Source: Site-B1 sp963722665 (GTDB taxonomy: Bacteria > Bacteroidota > Bacteroidia > Flavobacteriales > Flavobacteriaceae). From it: a stretch of 64,000 nt of DNA. Position 1 is the stretch's first letter, and the number at the start of each line of letters is the position of its first letter. The translations under genes were made by a program, and so were the position numbers. The DNA is taken from contig CAVRNW010000032.1 in NCBI GenBank assembly GCA_963722665.1, forward strand, positions 1 to 64,000. The letters run 5' to 3'. Positions 25,877-34,601 of this stretch are shown here, one piece after another. The notes beneath the pieces were generated by a model that saw nothing but the letters and a program-made list of their open reading frames with translations, searched no databases and had not been told where the DNA came from.

Positions 25877-27232
25877 ATGAACATTAAAAAAGTGCTTTTA
25901 TTAATTTTATTTACAATTGCGGCACAACATATTTCTTTCTCACAAAGCAATTTCGAATCAATTGTTCAAATCGAGGTTCAAGGTGTCAAAAGAGGTGTCG
26001 GTGTGGTTACTAAATATTCAGACTATATTGTGACTGCACTGCATGTAGTGGCTGGAATGCAAAACATACGCGTATATTCCAAAGCAAAAGGACGTTCAGT
26101 ACCGGCCACAATAGTTAAAATTCATAAAGCTTCGGACCTTGCATTGTTAAAACTAGATGTGGCATTAAACCTACCACCGTTGCAAATCTCTGACGAAACT
26201 CCAAATGCACTTAATCAATACTTAATCTATGGATATACTAAAACACCTGAAGTGAGAGAAAGTAGTATGGACCTATCCACAAATTTTTTTAAACTAACTT
26301 CTATCATCGAACCTAATACGGTTCAATATAAATGGTTAGTCGATAATGGTTTTCCAAGCCCCTCAGCTCAAATTATTAGATTGGATGACCCAATTCAACA
26401 CGGTGATTCAGGATCGCCTATATTAAACACGCAAGGTCAAATAATAGGTATTGCCGACGGAGGATTACGAAAAGGGGTACAAAGAATGAATTGGGGTATT
26501 TCAACCAAAGCCCATTTAGAGGACCTATTTAATTCGAATGAGTATGTTAATATAGATCAGTCCACATTACCCTACTTGAAAAATGCGAGATCAGAGAACA
26601 CGCGTTTTAATACACCTGGGAATATGAATTTGTATTATATATTCTCTGACTACCTTGGGTCTATTTTTGAAACTGCATATGAACAGGACAAAACATTTGT
26701 TGCAGCTTATAAACAATCCGCTCTTGATGCCAGTGGTAAAGATATTTTTAATCTTAAAATTGATGTATATGAAGACTATGATACAAGTGCAACTATCGCG
26801 ATACCCGAAGGTTTAGATTTCGAATACAGTGCTAAAACAGGACTATTAAGAGCTTGGAGCCCGAATAGCAACGTTGAAATGAATATTTTAATTAAGAATG
26901 CACAATCATTTGACAGCGCATTTAACAGTGTTGACTACTTTCAAAACGAGTTATTCATGAATGAGGTTTGGGATTATCGAGATTCGGGTAATAATTACAC
27001 TTACGAACCTGATGATAATTATTATACTAAATCAATAAATTGTACACGTTATGACGAATATGGATATGAAACAAGTAGTCTCATTGCAGAAATATTAATT
27101 GACGACTCCTATGTACTGGCTACGTCTGTTACCGTTTACGACACAGCTCTTGCAAATGAAAATCCAATAGATTGGTATTATACGTATGCCATGGAGGCTT
27201 GTTTAAGACTTTCTGGTTTTGCTATATATTAA
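25877..27232 (+). CDS. Secreted trypsin-like serine protease (S1/HtrA-type)
   Basis: A 451-residue protein with a signal peptide (cleavage near SFSQ, residue 23). The chymotrypsin-fold protease domain (about 25-235) has the full triad: His56 in TALHVVAG, Asp87 in SDLALLKL and Ser178 in GDSGSPILN. No PDZ domain is visible; residues 240-451 form an unrecognised C-terminal domain rich in Asp and Tyr, perhaps for substrate or surface binding. The start is ATG 25877 (MNIKKVLL); a longer in-frame extension lacks a sensible signal. Stands alone. Confidence 0.83.
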   Translation: MNIKKVLLLILFTIAAQHISFSQSNFESIVQIEVQGVKRGVGVVTKYSDYIVTALHVVAGMQNIRVYSKAKGRSVPATIVKIHKASDLALLKLDVALNLPPLQISDETPNALNQYLIYGYTKTPEVRESSMDLSTNFFKLTSIIEPNTVQYKWLVDNGFPSPSAQIIRLDDPIQHGDSGSPILNTQGQIIGIADGGLRKGVQRMNWGISTKAHLEDLFNSNEYVNIDQSTLPYLKNARSENTRFNTPGNMNLYYIFSDYLGSIFETAYEQDKTFVAAYKQSALDASGKDIFNLKIDVYEDYDTSATIAIPEGLDFEYSAKTGLLRAWSPNSNVEMNILIKNAQSFDSAFNSVDYFQNELFMNEVWDYRDSGNNYTYEPDDNYYTKSINCTRYDEYGYETSSLIAEILIDDSYVLATSVTVYDTALANENPIDWYYTYAMEACLRLSGFAIY

Positions 27233-27274
27233 AAGTCAAATGATAAGGTTCTTCAGTAAAACTCCTAAAAATAT

Positions 27275-27943
27275 TCACTGATACTGCATCACTCTAAAAT
27301 CAAACGTATTAAAGTTAGGGTTCTTGTTTTTTAGTTGCTGATATAATTGCATACTGCCTATGGCTCTGTTAGCACTACCGGATGAAGAAGTTAGTGAGAC
27401 AGTTTTAATTATTCTTGAGGTCTCGACTTTGTTCGACCTGACATTTAAAGTGAATTGATGAATTCTGGGAATCACATTAGAAATTAAATCTAATTTTAAT
27501 CCATATTCTTTAATATGTTTTCTGAAAAAATATTCAGGTCCGTTTTTACTATTTCCTCCTGTAAATAGTAAAGTATCTATATTTGGATACCGACCTAAAT
27601 AACTTATCAGGTTTCTTAACTTTATGTTTTGCATACCTAAATCGGAAGCATCAATCTTTTCACGCTCTGCACTTTCCACAATATCGCAAACACCTATTTT
27701 ATGCTTGATGAGGAATTCTTTTCGTTGCTTTACAGCTTCTTCGGAATTGTCATATCGTAAATTCAATTCATGAATTTCATCTATGAATAGCCAAAGAGAA
27801 TTATAATAACTTCCGTAACAAAAATCAACATCCTTTTCCAACAGCTCACCAGTACTGAATCTTGGAGGTGGCAAAGTGCCAACAATGAGTTTTGTTGTAT
27901 CGCTTTTTATAAATGGTTTATATGGATGTTGATGAAAGAACAT
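27275..27943 (-). CDS. Uracil-DNA glycosylase-fold family protein
   Basis: About 222 residues from ATG 27943 (MFFHQHPYKPF), a start that fits the family and avoids overlap with the THX gene; the longer frame adds a hydrophobic stretch that is probably promoter DNA. Motifs KLIVGTLPPPRF, DVDFCYGS, LLFTGGNSKNGPEYFF and ISNVIPRIHQFT resemble flavobacterial proteins assigned to the uracil-DNA glycosylase superfamily. The activity is unproven. It is divergent from the ribosomal THX gene. Confidence 0.68.
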   Translation of the reverse strand: MFFHQHPYKPFIKSDTTKLIVGTLPPPRFSTGELLEKDVDFCYGSYYNSLWLFIDEIHELNLRYDNSEEAVKQRKEFLIKHKIGVCDIVESAEREKIDASDLGMQNIKLRNLISYLGRYPNIDTLLFTGGNSKNGPEYFFRKHIKEYGLKLDLISNVIPRIHQFTLNVRSNKVETSRIIKTVSLTSSSGSANRAIGSMQLYQQLKNKNPNFNTFDFRVMQYQ

Positions 27944-28010
27944 AAATACTGCAAGTAATAAAATTAAAATTCTTAATTTTAGCCTATTATTTTCTAAATA
28001 TAAGATAGAA

Positions 28011-28383
28011 ATGGGAAAAGGTGATAAAAAAACCAAAAGAGGTAAAATTACAATCGGTTCTTACGGAGTAAGACGGCCGAAGAAAAAAAATAAAACTGTA
28101 GCGGTCTTAAAGAAAAAACCAAAGGCTAAAGCAGCTCCTGCAGTAAAACCTGAAGCAAAAGTTAAAGCTGCACCAATAACTAAAGCTGTTTCTGCAACTA
28201 AAGCAGAACCAAAGGCCAAAGCAGAACCAAAAGCCAAAGCAGAACCAAAGGCCAAAGCAGAACCAAAGGCCAAAGCAGAACCAAAGAGCTAAAGCAGAAC
28301 CAAAGGCCAAAGCAGAACCAAAAGCCAAAGCAGAACCAAAAGCTAAAGCAAAATCAGAAGCTAAAATAGAAGAAGAGGAATAG
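28011..28383 (+). pseudogene. 30S ribosomal protein THX with AEPKAK-repeat tail, frameshifted in the tail
   Basis: The N-terminus MGKGDKKTKRGKITIGSYGV and RRPKKKN is the THX family of small basic 30S proteins of Bacteroidota. It is followed by a long tail of AEPKAK hexapeptides. One 19-base copy among the 18-base repeats (28275-28293, AAAGAGCTAAA) shifts the frame and gives a stop at 28290-28292; reading through the shift the tail continues to EEEE and TAG at 28383, about 123 residues. The essential N-terminal part is intact either way. Confidence 0.8.
28203..28347 (+). repeat. Eight tandem 18-bp repeats encoding AEPKAK
   Basis: The unit GCAGAACCAAAGGCCAAA (with AAAGCC or AAAGCT variants) is repeated eight times in a row, one copy being 19 bases. 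Such a minisatellite can change copy number by slippage, altering only tail length if kept at 18 bases. Confidence 0.85.
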
Positions 28384-28401
28384 AAATGAATGTATTAGTT
28401 C

Positions 28402-28731
28402 TTATTTTTTAATAAGGTCAGCTAATCTTTTTCCAATCATGTAGGCTCCAAATATGGCTAGTACTATTACGATTATATTGATAAATACATATAGCGTATA
28501 AAGTAATATATCATCTTTTGAGTTAAAACAAATGTTTTTAAACACGCAGGCTTCCAAAAGAGTTTCTGAAAAAAAAGTCATAAAAAAACTAACTAGCAAA
28601 AATAGACCTGCCAGTGAAACTAAATAGGTCAAAGTTTTATTTTTGGGCTTTACCCCTGTAGATTTAAAAATGTTCCGCTCGGCTTCTGTCCGTTTGTCAT
28701 TTTGTAAGGACCAGGTTTTCTTTTCGTTCAT
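28402..28731 (-). CDS. Small two-span membrane protein of unknown function
   Basis: A 109-residue protein with a charged, Lys/Glu-rich N-terminus (about 1-33) and two hydrophobic segments (about 34-56 and 79-103) flanking a loop with two Cys (ACVFKNICFN). I do not recognise the family. It lies convergent with THX and upstream of yaaA on the opposite side of a dispersed repeat. Confidence 0.65.
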   Translation of the reverse strand: MNEKKTWSLQNDKRTEAERNIFKSTGVKPKNKTLTYLVSLAGLFLLVSFFMTFFSETLLEACVFKNICFNSKDDILLYTLYVFINIIVIVLAIFGAYMIGKRLADLIKK

Positions 28732-28745
28732 AACTTCAATTCTTA

Positions 28746-28797
28746 AAACGCTCTTCGACGGAACCTGCCTTGAGCTTGCCGAAAGACTTAGTGTGAC
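28746..28797. repeat. Degenerate interspersed repeat of the HSELVEE type
   Basis: On the minus strand the segment reads GTCACACTAAGTCTTTCGGC followed by AAGCTCAAGGCAGG, a degenerate form of the Bacteroidota repeat seen in and around trpF. It lies between a small membrane-protein gene and yaaA. Confidence 0.5.
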
Positions 28798-28806
28798 AAT
28801 AAGTGA

Positions 28807-29565
28807 TTAACGAGTGAATACCAATTCAGTTTCGCTAGACTGATTTACATCAAATCTGTAACCCTCATAATCGAATCCTTTCAGATCGTCAACCGTTTTG
28901 GCATTGGTATCTATTATATAACGTGTCATTAATCCTCTCGCAATTTTAGCAAAAATTGCAATGTTTTTGTATTCACCATTTTTGAATTCTTTGAAAGTTA
29001 CAGATATCACAGGAACCTTCAAGGCTTTAGTATCTATTGCTTTAAAATATTCGTTGCTTGCCAAATTCACAAATATTTCATTTTCTTCTAATTCCTCATT
29101 TAAAGCCTCTGTGACTTTCTTTCTCCAGAACTCGTAAAGATTCTTATTTTTTCCAACAGGAAATTTCGTTCCCATTTCCAACCGATAGGGCTGAATAAGG
29201 TCTAGTGGTTTCAATACACCATATAATCCGGAAAGGATTCTAACTGTATCTTGAAGTTTATTTAATTTATCCTGAGAAATCGTATAGGCATCTAACCCTC
29301 TGTAGACATCACCATTGAATGCGTAAACTGCAGGTCTTGAGTTGTCTTTTGTAAAAGGCAATTGCCACTCCTGATTGCGTTCATAATTCAATTGTCCTAA
29401 AGCCGGTGATATACTCATGAGTTTGGATAAACTTCTGGCAGATTTCTTTTTAAGCAATTTATTTAATCGCTCAGCCTCCGCTAAAAAACAAGCTTCTGTT
29501 TTTGATTTTGTTGGAATTTTACGATCCAGATCTAAAGATTTTGCAGGTGATAAAACAAGTTTCAT
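28807..29565 (-). CDS. yaaA: Peroxide stress protein YaaA (UPF0246)
   Basis: A 252-residue protein beginning LVLSPAKSLDL, with ISPALGQLNYERNQEW, AVYAFNGDVYRGLDA, LSGLYGVLKPLDLIQPYRLEMG and VNLASNEYF, all diagnostic of YaaA/DUF328. In Escherichia coli the protein lowers free iron and protects DNA during peroxide stress, and it binds DNA. Length is standard. It stands alone on the minus strand. Confidence 0.92.
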   Translation of the reverse strand: MKLVLSPAKSLDLDRKIPTKSKTEACFLAEAERLNKLLKKKSARSLSKLMSISPALGQLNYERNQEWQLPFTKDNSRPAVYAFNGDVYRGLDAYTISQDKLNKLQDTVRILSGLYGVLKPLDLIQPYRLEMGTKFPVGKNKNLYEFWRKKVTEALNEELEENEIFVNLASNEYFKAIDTKALKVPVISVTFKEFKNGEYKNIAIFAKIARGLMTRYIIDTNAKTVDDLKGFDYEGYRFDVNQSSETELVFTR

Positions 29566-29658
29566 AGGTGTATTAATTTACTATCCAAATTTACGATTAA
29601 CAAAGAAATCTTTCAATTTAAATAATTCAATAATTATTAATGATAGTATTAATAAAAG

Positions 29659-30702
29659 TTATAACAAATCCTGATGCTTAGAGTAATGCCTCCATTTCTC
29701 TATGCATTGTTGCATATCTTCCGGAATGTCCGAATTAAATCGCATGAATTCTCCGGTTCTAGGATGCTCAAATCCTAATGTTCTGGCATGTAAAGCTTGT
29801 CTTGGCAGTATTTTAAAACAATTATCAACAAACTGTTTGTACTTGGTAAAGGTTGTTCCTTTCAATATCTTTTCACCGCCATATCGTTCATCATTAAAAA
29901 GTGTATGCCCAATATGTTTCATATGCACACGTATTTGATGCGTTCTTCCGGTTTCTAATCTACAAGAAACTAGAGTTACATAACCCAATCGTTCCAAAAC
30001 CTTGTAATGCGTTACAGCTGGTTTGCCTTTATCTGAATCATCTCCGTGAAATACTGTATTCTGCAATCTGTTTTTTGGATGTCTTCCAATATTGCCTTCA
30101 ATGGTGCCTTCATCGTCTTCAACATTTCCCCAGACTAAGGCTACATATTCCCTTTCACTTGTTTTTTCGGCAAACTGAAGTGAAAGATGACTCATAGCTT
30201 CTTCTGTTTTAGCCACAACCAGCAATCCACTTGTGTCTTTGTCTATCCTGTGCACTAACCCGGGTCTGTCACTTGAATTGAGAGGTAAATTATCAAAATG
30301 ATAAATGAGTGCATTAATTAAAGTCCCTGAGTAATTCCCATGACCGGGATGCACAACCATTCCTGCAGGTTTATTGACAACTAGAAGCTGATCATCTTCA
30401 TAAACAATATCAATAGGAATATTTTCACCAACCAACAAATTTTCATGGGGTGGATGAGTAAATAACACTCTTATTAAGTCATTTCCTTTGACCTTATAAC
30501 TTGATTTCACCGGAACATCATTGACAAGTATACTCCCATTCTTGGCAGCTGCCTGAATTTTATTGCGAGTTGCGTTCTCAATAAAATTCATTAAATATTT
30601 ATCTATTCTGAGTAGGGACTGGCCTTTTTCGACCTTAAAAGAATAATGTTCATAAAGTTCGTCATCATTTTCATCTAAAATATCTGGTGTTTTTTCCTGC
30701 AT
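29659..30702 (-). CDS. rluD: RluD-type 23S rRNA pseudouridine synthase
   Basis: A 347-residue protein with an N-terminal S4 RNA-binding domain (about residues 25-90) and a RluA/RluD catalytic domain with VVNKPAGMVVHPG and the active-site motif GLVHRIDKDTSGLLVVAKT (catalytic Asp), plus RLETGRTHQIRVHM. It modifies uridines in 23S rRNA helix 69 or a related site. It follows the PASTA-domain gene by five bases and is probably co-transcribed. Confidence 0.9.
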   Translation of the reverse strand: MQEKTPDILDENDDELYEHYSFKVEKGQSLLRIDKYLMNFIENATRNKIQAAAKNGSILVNDVPVKSSYKVKGNDLIRVLFTHPPHENLLVGENIPIDIVYEDDQLLVVNKPAGMVVHPGHGNYSGTLINALIYHFDNLPLNSSDRPGLVHRIDKDTSGLLVVAKTEEAMSHLSLQFAEKTSEREYVALVWGNVEDDEGTIEGNIGRHPKNRLQNTVFHGDDSDKGKPAVTHYKVLERLGYVTLVSCRLETGRTHQIRVHMKHIGHTLFNDERYGGEKILKGTTFTKYKQFVDNCFKILPRQALHARTLGFEHPRTGEFMRFNSDIPEDMQQCIEKWRHYSKHQDLL

Positions 30703-30707
30703 TGGTT

Positions 30708-31271
30708 TTAGTTTGAAGAAGGTCTTTTTCCATTGCCAAGAACCAGATCAATTTTGCTGGTCTTAGGAAGTTCAGTTCCTTCTTCTATGGTTTTGCCTTC
30801 AAATCTTAAATCTAAAACCTGATCTTTTGCAATATTGTCGACGTAAGTTATTTTACCTATTTCAAAACCAAGCGCTTGTAATGTTGGTTTAGCTTGCCTG
30901 TAGGTTCGCTCTTTTAAACTAGGAACTAATATTTTTCTATATCCGGAAGGGTTTAAGGTTAGATATATCTTTCTGTTTTCCTTAACCTTTTCCCCTGCAT
31001 GCGGACTTTGATCTATAACCGAATACTTGGGATAATTAGGATTGTAATTAGCTGAGTCCTGAACCTGCAGAACCAGATTATTATCTTCCAATTCAATTTT
31101 TGCAACATCAACCGATTTACCTTTTAATTCGGGAACAGTCTCGAAATCTCCATGATTAGTGGAAATATTTAGCCATTTTAATGCAAAAAAGATTAAAACA
31201 ATGGCCGCTACAAAAGCCAATAAAAGATTCTTAAAAAACGTTTTACTAATTAAAAATTTAATCAAACTCAT
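30708..31271 (-). CDS. PASTA-domain membrane protein
   Basis: A 187-residue protein with one transmembrane segment (about residues 14-32) and then two to three PASTA repeats: VPELKGKSVDVAKIELEDNN, SVIDQSPHAGEKVKENRKI and VPSLKERTYRQAKPTLQALG. There is no kinase domain, so it is a stand-alone extracytoplasmic PASTA protein; such domains bind peptidoglycan fragments in other phyla. It is divergent from ddl, a peptidoglycan precursor gene, which fits a cell-wall theme. Confidence 0.85.
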   Translation of the reverse strand: MSLIKFLISKTFFKNLLLAFVAAIVLIFFALKWLNISTNHGDFETVPELKGKSVDVAKIELEDNNLVLQVQDSANYNPNYPKYSVIDQSPHAGEKVKENRKIYLTLNPSGYRKILVPSLKERTYRQAKPTLQALGFEIGKITYVDNIAKDQVLDLRFEGKTIEEGTELPKTSKIDLVLGNGKRPSSN

Positions 31272-31375
31272 CTAAAATTATTTGAAGGACAAATATATAA
31301 AAACTCAAAGGTTTTTAGTTTTGGTTTATTAATGATATTTTTGATTAACGCATAAACGACTTCATTTCTTATTCT

Positions 31376-32350
31376 ATGAAAAAAAATATTGCAATTATAA
31401 TGGGAGGTTTTTCAAGTGAATACGAGATATCCTTGAAAAGTGGAAATGTAGTTTACGAGACTTTGGATAAAACAAAATACAACGCTTATAGAGTTCATAT
31501 TTTTAAAGACCGATGGGTTTATGTAGATGATAGTGATCTGGAATACCTGATTGATAAAAATGATTTTTCCGTCACTTTAGAAAAAACAAAAATTACATTT
31601 GATTGTGTTTTTAATGCCATTCACGGTTCTCCGGGTGAGGATGGTTTTATGCAAGGTTATTTAGAATTATTAAAGATCCCTCAAACCAGTTGCAGCATGT
31701 ATCAGGCGGGACTTACCTTTAATAAAAGGGACTGTTTAAGTGTCTTAAAACCCTACGGAATCAAAACTGCAGTAAGTTACTATCTCAATATGGGTGATTC
31801 TGTTAATGAAGAAGAAATAGTTGCAAAAGTCGGTTTACCATGCTTTGTTAAAGCCAACAAGGCAGGAAGCAGTTTTGGTATTACGAAAGTCTATAAAAAA
31901 GAAGAATTAAAAAATGCTATTGACGTTGCATTTAAAGAGGACGATGAAATTATTATTGAAGAATTTTTAGATGGGACGGAAGTGTCCGTTGGAGTCATAA
32001 CATATAAAGGAAAAACAAAAGTTTTACCTATTACAGAAATTGTTAGTGACAATGATTTTTTTGATTACAAAGCCAAATATTTAGGTGAATCACAGGAAAT
32101 CACTCCTGCCAGAATTTCAAAAGAGCAGAAAGAGAAAGTGACCAATATTGCAAAAAAGGTCTACGACACATTAAAATTAACTGGATTTTCAAGAAGTGAA
32201 TATATATTTAAAGATGGCGAACCACATTTACTGGAAGTGAATACAGTACCTGGATTAACTAAAGAAAGTATTTTGCCTCAGCAAGCCGCCCAAGCAGGAA
32301 TAACTCTAGTTGAGCTTTTTGATAATGCGATTGAAGAAGCTTTAAAATAA
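31376..32350 (+). CDS. ddl: D-alanine--D-alanine ligase
   Basis: Ddl makes the D-Ala-D-Ala end of the peptidoglycan stem peptide. The 324-residue ATP-grasp enzyme has IAIIMGGFSSEYEISLKSG, AIHGSPGEDGFMQGYLEL, VKANKAGSSFGITKV, IIEEFLDGTEVSVGVI and LLEVNTVPGLTKESILP. It is followed 17 bases later by coaD. A -7-like TATTTTTG lies at 31336-31343 upstream. Confidence 0.94.
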   Translation: MKKNIAIIMGGFSSEYEISLKSGNVVYETLDKTKYNAYRVHIFKDRWVYVDDSDLEYLIDKNDFSVTLEKTKITFDCVFNAIHGSPGEDGFMQGYLELLKIPQTSCSMYQAGLTFNKRDCLSVLKPYGIKTAVSYYLNMGDSVNEEEIVAKVGLPCFVKANKAGSSFGITKVYKKEELKNAIDVAFKEDDEIIIEEFLDGTEVSVGVITYKGKTKVLPITEIVSDNDFFDYKAKYLGESQEITPARISKEQKEKVTNIAKKVYDTLKLTGFSRSEYIFKDGEPHLLEVNTVPGLTKESILPQQAAQAGITLVELFDNAIEEALK

Positions 32351-32367
32351 AAAATGTAAATTTAATT

Positions 32368-32823
32368 ATGAAACGAGCACTTTTTCCCGGTTCTTTTGAC
32401 CCAATAACTTTAGGGCATTATGATATTATTAAACGTGGTGTCAAACTTTTTGATGAAGTTATTGTCGCTATTGGAATAAATTCAGATAAAAAATACATGT
32501 TCTCTCTTGAAGAACGCACAAAATTCATTGAAGAAGCCTTTAAAGATGAACCTAAAGTAAAAGTGCTTACTTATGAAGGACTAACCGTTGACTTCTGTAA
32601 AGAATTAAGAGTTAAGTATATTTTGCGAGGATTACGAAATCCAGCCGATTTTGAGTTTGAAAAAGCCATTGCCCATACCAACAGAAAACTTTCGACTATT
32701 GAAACTGTTTTCTTATTAACAGCTGCCAGAACTTCCTTTATAAGCTCAAGCATAGTCAGAGAAGTAATTAGATATAATGGTAATTACAGCATTTTGGTTC
32801 CAGATAGTGTAAAAGTAAAATAA
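32368..32823 (+). CDS. coaD: Pantetheine-phosphate adenylyltransferase
   Basis: CoaD adenylylates 4'-phosphopantetheine in coenzyme A synthesis. The 151-residue nucleotidyltransferase shows RALFPGSFDPITLGHYDII (the HxGH-type site), RGLRNPADFEFEKAIAHTNR and the SFISSSIVREV motif. Co-directional with ddl and convergent with the SulP gene, whose stop is two bases away. Confidence 0.94.
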   Translation: MKRALFPGSFDPITLGHYDIIKRGVKLFDEVIVAIGINSDKKYMFSLEERTKFIEEAFKDEPKVKVLTYEGLTVDFCKELRVKYILRGLRNPADFEFEKAIAHTNRKLSTIETVFLLTAARTSFISSSIVREVIRYNGNYSILVPDSVKVK

Positions 32824-32824
32824 T

Positions 32825-34492
32825 CTATAGTTTATATTCTGAGAGTCCTTTTGTGAAAGCTTCCGGATTTTCAGCTAAATGATAACGAGGATCATCAATA
32901 TCTTCTACAATTATATCCTTAAAAACTGGACTGGATTTATATAACAAGACCTTACAATCTTCACTTAAATGTTTAAGCTTGATCTGTTTGTTTTCTGCTT
33001 GATATTTATTAACTAAGCTAAAAATGGCTTCAATTGCTGAATGATCGCTGACACGAGATTCTACAAAGTCAATTTCAACTTTGTCCGGATCATTTTTAAC
33101 ATCAAACTTACTATTAAATTCTTGAATACTTCCGAAGAATAATGGCCCCCAAATTTCGTATATTTTTGTCCCATCATCTCTCATGCGTTTCCTTGCACGA
33201 ATTCTTTTAGCATTTTCCCAAGAAAATACCAGGGCACTCATAATAACACCTGCAATGACGGCAATGGCCAGATCATAGATCACTGTTAACGCCGATACAG
33301 TAACTAACACAATTACATCACTTAATGGGATTTTATTCAATATTCTAAAGCTACTCCAGGCAAATGTTCCTATAACGACCATAAACATAACACCAACTAA
33401 AGCTGCAATAGGAACCTGTTCTATCAATCCAGATGCAAATAAAATAAATGCCAGTAAGGCTAAAGCAGCCACGATTCCGGATAAACGTCCACGACCTCCT
33501 CCTTTTATATTGATCAACGATTGCCCTATCATAGCACAACCTCCCATTCCACCAAAGAAACCGGTAACGATATTCGCACCACCCTGTGCTAAACATTCTC
33601 TGTTAGTATTCCCTCGGGTTTCAGTCAAGTCATCAATTAGATTAAGAGTCATTAAAGATTCAATTAATCCAATAGCAGCAAGAATTAAGGCATAAGGAAA
33701 TATGAACTTAATAGATTCCCAGGTAAATGGCACTTTATTAAAAATATCTAATTGAAAAGTTGGCAAACCGCCTTTTAAACCTTCTCCTCCACCTTCGCGA
33801 ATAAAACTGCCAACAGTAGCCACATCTAAATTACCAAAGATCACAATTGCTGAAACAACTAGTATTGCTATTAATGCTTCCGGAAGTTTTTTGGTTAGTT
33901 TTGGCAAACCCAACATCATTGCCATAGTTAATACAACTAAACCAAACGTAATCCAAAACTCAACCTTTGTTGATAAACTACTAAACAACTCTCTAAACCA
34001 CGTCCCCATATTATTCCAAAAAGAAACACCTTCTGGAACTAAATCCGGAAACATATTTAATTGAGACAGAAATATCACAATAGCCAAGCCATTTACAAAT
34101 CCCATCATAACCGGATGCGGAATCAACCTAACAAACTTTCCAAGTTTAAGAACACCTGCCAACATTTGTATGATTCCCATTAGGATTACAGTGGCAAACA
34201 AATAGTACAACCCAAGATTTTCCCCAGTTTCTCCCATTGCATTTCCTTCGGCCACTAAACTCACCATGACAACCGCCAATGCTCCGGTTGCACCACTTAT
34301 CATTCCTGGTCGTCCACCAAATATAGAGGTGATCAAACCAATCATAAAAGCTGCATATAGACCAACCAATGGATCCACTCCTGCAACAAAAGCAAAAGCT
34401 ACTGCTTCCGGCACCAAAGCCAGTGCCACTGTTAGTCCGCTTAAAATATCATTCTTGGCATTAGCTGCTCTTTTTATAATAAACTCTGTCAT
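32825..34492 (-). CDS. SulP-family anion transporter with STAS domain
   Basis: A 555-residue transporter. The membrane domain (about 1-420) begins LSGLTVALALVPEAVAFAFV and has MISGATGALAVV, QGGANIVTGFFGGMGGCAMI and many hydrophobic spans; the cytoplasmic STAS domain covers about 440-550. The family carries sulfate, bicarbonate, chloride or molybdate-like oxyanions. Substrate cannot be read from sequence; bicarbonate or sulfate is most common in marine bacteria. Confidence 0.88.
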   Translation of the reverse strand: MTEFIIKRAANAKNDILSGLTVALALVPEAVAFAFVAGVDPLVGLYAAFMIGLITSIFGGRPGMISGATGALAVVMVSLVAEGNAMGETGENLGLYYLFATVILMGIIQMLAGVLKLGKFVRLIPHPVMMGFVNGLAIVIFLSQLNMFPDLVPEGVSFWNNMGTWFRELFSSLSTKVEFWITFGLVVLTMAMMLGLPKLTKKLPEALIAILVVSAIVIFGNLDVATVGSFIREGGGEGLKGGLPTFQLDIFNKVPFTWESIKFIFPYALILAAIGLIESLMTLNLIDDLTETRGNTNRECLAQGGANIVTGFFGGMGGCAMIGQSLINIKGGGRGRLSGIVAALALLAFILFASGLIEQVPIAALVGVMFMVVIGTFAWSSFRILNKIPLSDVIVLVTVSALTVIYDLAIAVIAGVIMSALVFSWENAKRIRARKRMRDDGTKIYEIWGPLFFGSIQEFNSKFDVKNDPDKVEIDFVESRVSDHSAIEAIFSLVNKYQAENKQIKLKHLSEDCKVLLYKSSPVFKDIIVEDIDDPRYHLAENPEAFTKGLSEYKL

Positions 34493-34601
34493 AAAATTGA
34501 TTTAAAACAAGCGGCAAAAATACAGTTAATAATAGTACTCGCAAGCACATATTGTTATAATTTCATTAAGTTTGAAGGATAATGCATTTTTTATTTTAAA
34601 T

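Noticed and set aside
28061..28328. Minus-strand frames with repeated AFGSAL or FCFGLW phrases
   Set aside because: They are the complement of the AEPKAK minisatellite in the THX gene.
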